Shown here piece after piece: positions 57,301-64,000 of a stretch of 64,000 nucleotides of DNA. The notes beneath the pieces were generated by a model. The model saw only the letters and a program-made list of their open reading frames with translations. It was not told where the DNA came from and searched no databases. The stretch's first letter is position 1; every line of letters begins with the position of its first letter. This stretch comes from Thelonectria olida (Eukaryota > Ascomycota > Sordariomycetes > Hypocreales > Nectriaceae), in contig JAGPYM010000011.1 in the NCBI GenBank assembly GCA_020736575.1, positions 806,001 through 870,000 of the forward strand, in the 5' to 3' direction. The position numbers and the translations under genes are program-made.

Positions 57301-58363
57301 TTTATATTTATATATTTTATATTTTATAAAATAGCATTTTATTATATTATATATTCTATTTATATATTTAATTAGGAAAATATAAGTATAATTTATAAGA
57401 ATAGCTATATTAAAATACTTTAATTATATATTATTTTATTATTTTTAAAAGTTTCTAATTTAATACTATTTTATTATTATATAGGTTTCTAATTATATAA
57501 AATAGTAGTTATTTTTAACCTTATAATATAAATAGTATATACATTCTATATTATAATATAAGATCTATAAAATTATTAAATAGTTTGTATATTATAAGCT
57601 TATAATTAGTATATTATCCTTATATACTTTATAATTTCTATAGGTTTTATAAGCTATATAGTAGTTAATACTATATATATCAAATTTTTTAATATTAATA
57701 CTTTATTTTTAGATAATTTTATTATAAATTTAATATTATTATTCTATTAGTTTTTTAGTTTTATTTAAGCTAGTATTATCTATTAAACTATTATCTTTTT
57801 TAAAAACTTCTCCTTTTTCTATTAGTTTTTAAAATTATACTTATTATATAGAAATACTATTAGTAAGTAAATTTAAAAATATATACTATATATTAACTAG
57901 TAGTTTTAGTTTTTAAGCTTATTTTAAATTTAAAACTATTAAAAAGGGTTTTAATATATTATTTTCTATTTAAATTATAAGTTCCTTTTTTATAAGTTAA
58001 ATAAGGTTTTAATCTACTAGGCTTAATTCTAAAGCTTTAATACTTACTTAAGTTATATAGTTATTTTATTAAAATTATATTAAATAATTATATATTTTAA
58101 TAGTTTATTACCTTTTTTATTATAAATAAAGTTACTCCCTTTTAGGCTTAATACTTTTCCCTTATATATTATAATAAGGGTTTTTAAATTATCTTCTTTT
58201 AAGGCAATTTTTATAAATAGAATAGGCATTTATTTTATAAAATTAAATATATCTTATTCCTCCTTAGGCTTCTTATTATATTGCGCAAGGTATAACTAAA
58301 AAGCTTATTTCCTATTAAAAGTGTGGATCTATTCTTCTATAGCTTGGAGAATAGGGTGGTTAA

Positions 58364-58709
58364 TGTCACGGGCGTGGCCCGATAGTTGTTCCGGGCTGCT
58401 GCCACAGAACGTTATAACCTGGAAGGCTGCGGCCGTCCCTAAAGGCATAGGCCACCTGGATGGCTGCGAGGCAGCGATAACTTTACTAGGTTATTCCAGC
58501 TAACCTTAAGGGACTGTAACCTTAAGGGGCTGCTACCTTAAGGGGCTGCTACCTTAAGGGCCTGCTACCTTGAGAGGCAAGCAGCTGCTAGGTATTTAAG
58601 CCTTTGCTGGGACCTAGCTAGGATGCCTTTCCCTTCCTTTTCCTTAGTATTAGATATTTAATATCAAGGCCATCCTTAGTTGCACGGAACTCGGGTCCAG
58701 CCCCTTATA
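58364..58709. mobile_element. Solo LTR, not RIP-mutated
   Basis: 346 bp with normal GC inside the TA-rich element 2. It begins TGTCACGGGCGTGGCCCGA, sharing TGTCACGG with the chromovirus LTRs, and ends in CCCCTTATA, sharing TTATA. It is flanked by a perfect 5 bp duplication GTTAA (58359-58363 and 58710-58714). It contains five tandem 16 bp units. No internal coding region remains, as expected after LTR-LTR recombination. Confidence 0.8.
58503..58582. repeat. Five tandem 16 bp units in the solo LTR
   Basis: Units of the form ACCTTAAGGGGCTGCT at 58503, 58519, 58535, 58551 and 58567. The middle three are almost identical and the outer two have diverged. Confidence 0.9.
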
Positions 58710-60022
58710 GTTAATAATATTAAAATCCTCCTTATTATAATATAAGTTATTACTAGTAAGAATAATTTTATTTAAAAAGCTAGATCCTAACTAATTATAG
58801 CCGCTTTATACTATTACTAGTATCTTTTTATATTTCTACTTATTAATATTATTTAAGTATTTCTTACTTTTAGAAATGGGTTTAAACCTCTAGTTAGTCT
58901 TATTAGGGTTTTAATACTTATTTTTAAAATATCCCTTTTTTCTATAGTTTTAATAGAGAATTTGCAAATAATTGCATTTAATAGTACTAAGTTCTATTAG
59001 GCCTGAATTTATACTATAAGAAGTATTTTCTTATTATTATCTTTTTTAATTAATATTATATTAGGGTTACTTATTTTAGTTATTATTTCTAGTAGCTAGA
59101 TTCTATTTTTTATATTATAAGAATTATTTATTATTAATTTTAATAGTTTATTTAATATATTTAATAAAGGTTATTAGTTTTTTATACTTATATAGCTCTT
59201 TTTAAACTATTTGTTTTAATCTATTAAAAAAGAGTAATATAAGGGCGTCTTGCCCCTAATAGAATAGCTTAACTATTAGTTAAGTAAATAAAGTTTTATA
59301 ATCTAATACTAATCTAAATTACTAAAGTAACTTGATTTAGTTTTTAGCTTTAAACTTCTTATTAATTATTCTAAAAGCTTATTTAAGTTTTTATTTAAAA
59401 ATAGTATAACTTTTATAAATATATTAAGTGCATTTATTTTATTTAATAGTTTGCTTATAATTATAATTTCTTATAATAGGTTTAAACTAAAGTCCTATAT
59501 TACTAATAAGTTATCTGGCTATATAATAAACCTTAGAAAAGTTATTATAAAATTAAATAAAATAATATAAAAAGAATATATTTATATTAATAATAAATAT
59601 TTAAAGGTTATATATATTACTATTAAACTTTTTAAGTATAATAGGCTTAAAAATTTCTCTAAGATTATATCTAGTAGTAGTAGTAATAGTAAGGTTATTA
59701 AGATTATTAGTTTAGTTTTATTATAAGGCTTATTAGTCTTACTAGATTATAAAAATTCTAATAATTTCATTTTATATTATTTTAATCTTTATATTAAAAG
59801 TATAAACTTTACTCTTATACTAAACTTATATTTTATATATATTAAATTAGAGTTATTTATAGTTATTATTAGATATTATATTTTAGTCTTCTATTTTAAT
59901 ATTTATAAAAGGAGTAATATAAGCTATATTATTACCTTACTAGTACTAGATAGTTATAATAATAATTTCTTAATATTACTTAAGGTAATATAATAACCTT
60001 TTAAATAAGAGCTTTTAATATA

Positions 60023-60437
60023 TAATAATCTGGTTAATTTCTAATAGATAAGACTAGATAGTTTTAAGTTTATATTAGTAGAAAGATTAGGGCGTTAAGG
60101 TCTAAATAGTAAAAAGTATAATATTATATCTAGTAATATACTTAAAATAAATAAGTATAATTAAGTTATATTAAAAGCTAAAATAGCTATATCTATCTAA
60201 TATACTAAATAAATATATTTATATATTAAGTGTTCTCTTAGGGACTAATAGAGTTAAGGGATCGGTCTAGGGTAGGACTATTAGGACTATCGGTCGGTCC
60301 TCATCGGTCCTTTAACAGTGTCTTGCATAAGGTTGTAAAAAAGTGGGACTATCTGTGGTTCTGCCGTTCTAGACCGCTTTAGTGGGAGTTGGGTCACGCA
60401 TGGGCCGTGATAAGAGTGTTCGTCACGGACCGTGACA
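60023..60437 (-). repeat. 5' LTR (right copy) of gypsy element 2, chimeric
   Basis: 415 bp. Positions 60023-60240 match the element-1 LTR and are RIP-mutated. 60240-60437 is GC-normal and does not align with the other LTRs except for its last ~24 bp, which read GTTCGTCACGGACCGTGACA. This suggests a different U3 region joined to a shared R/U5. Confidence 0.72.
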
Positions 60438-61119
60438 GTCTGGTTAAAATTGCACCTAAATCTCAGCCTGCATCTACCTAATAAAATAGCCCAATTACTT
60501 AATAAGGGGATCTACTAATAGCCTTATTTTACTACAGCTTATAGAAATCTAAAAGAGTTGAACTAATTAACTAGGAATAGCTGTTAAATATTATAACTTT
60601 AAGTTGGGGACCCCGAACTAATAGCTATTTAGGGCCGATCTAGCTATACTATTGCAGCTGATTCTTAGCTGAACCTGAAGGTTGTGCAGTTCCGTTATGC
60701 GGTATTAGATATTAAATGGATAAATTAAGCTAAAAAATGTCAAAATCAGAATCAGACCGGCTAGCCGGAGGTCCGAACTCCCGGTCAGAGAGCCGTCTCA
60801 GGCACTGTAACAACCCCTCAGCTAGGGCCTCACTAAACAGCTAGAAATAGGGCCCCAAGCCACTCGTTAGATCGAGGAAATCAAGAGCTTTCCAATGACT
60901 TCTTTTATAACCTACTACTAAATGTGACAGTTATGAGCCCGGTTTGCCGACTCAGCTGCCTCTTCATTATTATATTTTCTTTTCAACCTTCTTGGAAAGC
61001 CTATTTTGAAGCCATATTGGCTAGAACCTTCCTGCCTCCTCAAGCCTATTTAACAGCCAAAGCCTGTTTCTAACAGCCAATTTGAGAGCCAGCTAGTTAT
61101 AGCTTTCACTGCTGCCATA
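60438..61119. other. Leader of the copia element; possible 5' LTR
   Basis: 682 bp of moderate GC without an open frame, before the copia gag. A TGTAACA at 60806 and repeated TAACAGCCAA at 61050-61080 could be LTR termini, but the 3' LTR lies outside the window, so this cannot be tested here. Confidence 0.3.
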
Positions 61120-64000
61120 ATGGACTCTGCTAGCTTGGAAGCCTCTTCCCGGGTCATCCTTCAAGGACCCGGCAACTGGAAGCTTTGGATCAATATTATC
61201 CAAAAATACGCTACAACACACGATATCTGGAGGTTCATCGACCCCACAGAGGACGAAAAGCAGGCCCTTTCCAAGCCGAAGGAGCCCACCTTCAAAGACA
61301 TCAACCCAGAAGCTACTAGCCTAGCAGCCCTGACCACAGAGGAATTTCGCCGCCTCAAATTCCTACACAGCAGCTATAGGTCTGAACTACAGACCTATCG
61401 GGACCAGTTAAAAGCCCTAGCTGCCCTTTAACAACACATCGTCAACACTGTAGGCAGCTATTATAGGGATATCTCAGATCACTATAACGTTGCCAAAGAG
61501 CTAGCTGTCTTAAAAGGCCGGCTCGAGCCCTCTGACTATAATAACGAACAGAGGGTCCTAGAGCAGTTCCAAGAGGTTATAAAAGGTCCTGCCCGGAAGG
61601 ACCAACAGGCTTAGATAACCTCTTGGAGGAAGGTCCTTACAGAGATGAAGAATCTAAGGCTCCCAGAAGCCAAGGGCCTCAGACCAACACACCGTTTCCT
61701 TCAAGCTGTTCGATCAACCAACCCTTCCTTTGCTAACTTTTGGGACCGTCAAATAAGCTTCCTAGCAAGGACCTCTTCAAAGAAAGACCTTCAAAAGGAA
61801 ATCCCTAACGGCTTCAAAATAAGTGAGGAATTCGAAAAGGAACGTCCGGCAACACAGGCTAGCAAGGGGACCTTCGCAACCTTCCAAGGCAGCTCGGATG
61901 AAAAGCCCCAGCAACAGTCATCCGGGTCATCCAAACCAATAGGGAGGAAACCCAAGTGTCTGTGTGAGCAGAGGCATTTCTATTCAGAATGCCCTTACCT
62001 GATTAGCTCGATCAGACAGTCCGACTGGAAGCCCGACCGGGATATCGAATTCAAGGTCAACCAACAGCTTGAAGACCCCAATGTCTTCAGGAAGGTTGAA
62101 AGGGCCCGTGCCAACAAGCAAAAACAGACAAAAGACCCTTCCGAGACAATCAAAGCCACAGCCTTTACAGGCACAAAGGTTCAGCTAGACCAACAGCAGC
62201 AGTAACTATCGTCATTTTCAGCAACTAGGGTCTATCCATTAAGGGACTCCTTTATCCTTGACTCTAGGTCAGACACACACATCTGTAATAACCTAGACCG
62301 TCTGATCAACTATAAACCTAGCGGCAGCCCCAAGGGCATCTTCGCCGGAGGTCACATCCTCGAAATCCTAGGCTACGGTCAGGTTCATCTTCGAATTCAA
62401 GGAGGGCTATTCCAATTGAACGATATAGCCTATATCCCTGACTTCCACATATCTATTGCCTCACTTGATCTCTTACTCGAGAAGGGATTTAACTGGAACC
62501 CGGCTACAGGGGCCATTTTCAAAGGGATAGAGACTATCTATCACATAAGACAAATTCATCGTCAACAGGTCATCGAATTCAACCAGGTTGACTCAACAGC
62601 TCCAGCGACAGTCACGGGACCTAGGGCTCCTCGAGCAGCCCTCGAAGCAACAGCTGCGACGGCCTTTTCGTCCTCTTCAGCCCCCAAGCCCACACAGACA
62701 GCAGAGGCTACCCTATGGCATCAACAGCTAGGACATTTGAATGCAGACGCTCTTGAACATCTAGTTGAAAACACAACAGGGGCCCGGATCAAGGGACCTA
62801 TTTCAACTGACTGTGAGGCATATGCCCGTTCTAAAGCAAAAAGACAGGTCTCACGAAGACCCTCTAAGGAAAAGGCTCCAAGACCCTATTGGAGGGTCTA
62901 TATAGACCTCTTCAGTCTGAACCGCAGCTTCAACAAATATGAGGCAGCCTTGCTAATCAAGGATGAATACAGCAGCCTTATCCACTTCTATCCCCTAGTC
63001 GATAGGGCCCAAAAGACGATCTTGAACGCCCTCGACGCCTTCACAACCTTTATCGAAGCCCAATATGACCTCAAGGTCTGTCGGATGCATAGGGACAACG
63101 ATCCAGCTCTCAAGACAGCCTATTCCAACTGGGTCATTCAAAAAGGCATGCAAGACGAGCCTACAGCCCCTTATACCTCTAGTCAGAACGGTCCTGCCGA
63201 GCGATCTGGGGGGGTAATAGCCACATAGGCTCGAACTATATCCCTAGGAGCTAGCCTTCCTAAAAACCTCTAGCCCGAGGCTTGGAAGATAGCTGTGTAT
63301 TTGCATAACAGATCGCCTCAACAGTCCAAAGACTGGATGACCCCTTTCCAAAGGCTTCAAAAGTGGCTCAAAGATAACAAAAGAGACACCGGCTACAAGG
63401 ATCAACAGCCCGATATAACACACCTCCAAGCCTACGGCTGCAGAGCTTATCCTTTAACTAGGGAAGCTTTGTAAGGAACCCAAAAACGGGCCCTAAAGAC
63501 AGCAGCCCATGCAGAAATCGGCTACCTTGTTAGTTATAACTCTAGCAACATATTCAGGATCTGGATCCCCAAGAGGTCGGAAGTCCGAAGACTTAGAGAC
63601 ATGACTTTTAACAAGGGACTTTTTTATGACCTAAAGGATCACCCGATCCAAGCCACAACAGCCCAGCTAGTTAGATTTTCTAACCACATTAAGTCGGACA
63701 GCAAAGATGAGGAAATCAGGTCAACTATTAAAGTTACCCTTGATGACCGTCTTAATGACCGTCTCAATAACCTACAAACCGACCTCTCAGACGACTCAAA
63801 GGATGAAAACAACGATATCCCTTATCCTAGCCCAAAGTCTCTAACTACACAAGCCAACGAGGCTGCTAGCCCGGACCTAGGTCTCGAGACCTTCTTCAGC
63901 CCTGCGGCAAGCATAGCTCTTAGCCCGGCCTCAAGCTCTAACCTAGAGACTCTTCTCAATCCGGCTGCTCCTCTCAACACGGAAGAAAGTCAGGACCCTC
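61120..64000 (+). mobile_element. Ty1/copia retrotransposon, 5' part, lightly mutated
   Basis: One frame runs from 61120 past the window end, interrupted by single stops at 61429, 61612, 62203, 63226, 63268 and 63472; most are explained by CAA/CAG or TGG codons changed by one transition. In order: gag (WKLWINIIQKYATTHDIW), a zinc-knuckle-like CLCEQRHFYSECP (about 61957-61995), an aspartic-protease site reading FILDSRSDTHICNN (DSG changed to DSR), GAG-pre-integrase TLWHQQLGHLNADALEHL, and integrase core with YIDLFSL, HRDNDPAL and TSSQNGPAER as the DDE positions. RT and RNase H lie beyond the window. Much less RIP-damaged than its neighbours, so it arrived later or escaped RIP. Confidence 0.88.
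62416..63228 (+). pseudogene. Copia integrase-containing pol fragment
   Basis: The longest uninterrupted piece (270 codons) of the copia polyprotein. It contains the end of the protease region, the GAG-pre-integrase domain (LWHQQLGHLN) and the integrase catalytic core through AERSGG. It ends at TAG 63226-63228, where the family continues without interruption (next residues ARTISLGASLPKNL). Confidence 0.85.

Larger units (their letters stand above)
41800..60240. other. RIP-mutated AT-rich block (~18.4 kb)
   Basis: The sequence is dominated by TA-rich dinucleotides, with TAA and TAG where Gln and Trp codons are expected on either strand and no long open frame. Comparing the repeated LTRs base by base, nearly all differences are C/T or G/A. 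This is the pattern of repeat-induced point mutation. Three GC-normal islands remain: the first ~150 bp of the left LTR (42139-42290), 53870-54010 and the solo LTR at 58364-58709. Confidence 0.9.
51458..60437 (-). mobile_element. Second chromovirus, opposite orientation, with later insertions
   Basis: About 9 kb on the minus strand, with LTRs at 51458-51835 and 60023-60437. Internal landmarks mirror element 1: chromodomain region near 52640-52720, integrase around 53000-54900 (interrupted), RT around 55640-56300. No matching target-site duplication is visible (TATAA left, GTCTG right) and the right LTR differs from the left over its outer ~200 bp, so the element may be a recombinant. It starts 3 bp after the mariner right end. 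It is larger than element 1 because of insertions at 53705-54379 and 58364-58709. Confidence 0.78.

Noticed and set aside
58321..58503. 60-codon plus-strand open frame in the AT-rich block
   Set aside because: It lies mostly within the unmutated solo LTR, where normal GC content makes an open frame likely by chance.
58503..58582. CRISPR-like array from the 16 bp units
   Set aside because: The units are directly adjacent with no spacers, sit inside an LTR, and the genome is eukaryotic.

Overview
The window is nuclear DNA of a filamentous ascomycete (Pezizomycotina, most like Sordariomycetes). The evidence is: spliced genes with 45-90 nt introns (GTRNGT donor, CTRAY branch point, YAG acceptor); fungal families such as BOS1, MIA40, an OM14-type outer-membrane protein, NACHT-type NLRs, a CYP450 and a fungal GT2 synthase; and a long TA-rich tract in which transposon reading frames are broken by C-to-T/G-to-A changes, the signature of repeat-induced point mutation (RIP). 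No tRNA, rRNA or CRISPR array was found.

Layout. 1-13.95 kb: tail of a peptidase S66 gene, then a class II O-methyltransferase, a secreted CDP-diacylglycerol-pyrophosphatase-like protein with a Cys-rich N-terminus, an APH-fold kinase, a small spliced Cys-rich gene of 57 codons, a secreted GH16 glucanase and a large multi-exon GT2 polysaccharide synthase. 14.3-24.5 kb: immune-like/allorecognition-like genes, namely an ankyrin relic, a caspase-like gene carrying a 17-G frameshift and an in-frame TGA before a coiled-coil tail, a C2H2-type protein, and an intact 7-exon NACHT NLR of 1366 aa. 24.6-36.7 kb: a single-pass membrane protein of unknown function, a P450 next to an MFS transporter, then housekeeping genes BOS1 (ER-Golgi SNARE), THI80 (thiamine pyrophosphokinase), MIA40 (mitochondrial disulfide relay) and OM14. 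37.3-41.4 kb: a second NACHT NLR on the minus strand with an apparent one-base deletion just after Walker A.

41.8-60.4 kb is a RIP-mutated block. A Tc1/mariner element (41899-51454, TA target) is split by a Ty3/gypsy chromovirus (42139-50303, TSD ATACT). A second chromovirus lies tail-to-tail in the opposite orientation (51458-60437). The second one carries an unmutated solo LTR (58364-58709, TSD GTTAA) and a ~675 bp further insertion. 60.4 kb to the end holds the 5' part of a Ty1/copia element with only a few nonsense mutations; it runs out of the window.

Gene models were built by hand: intron boundaries were chosen so that phase and family motifs agree on both sides. Functions rest on motif recognition only; no database search was possible.
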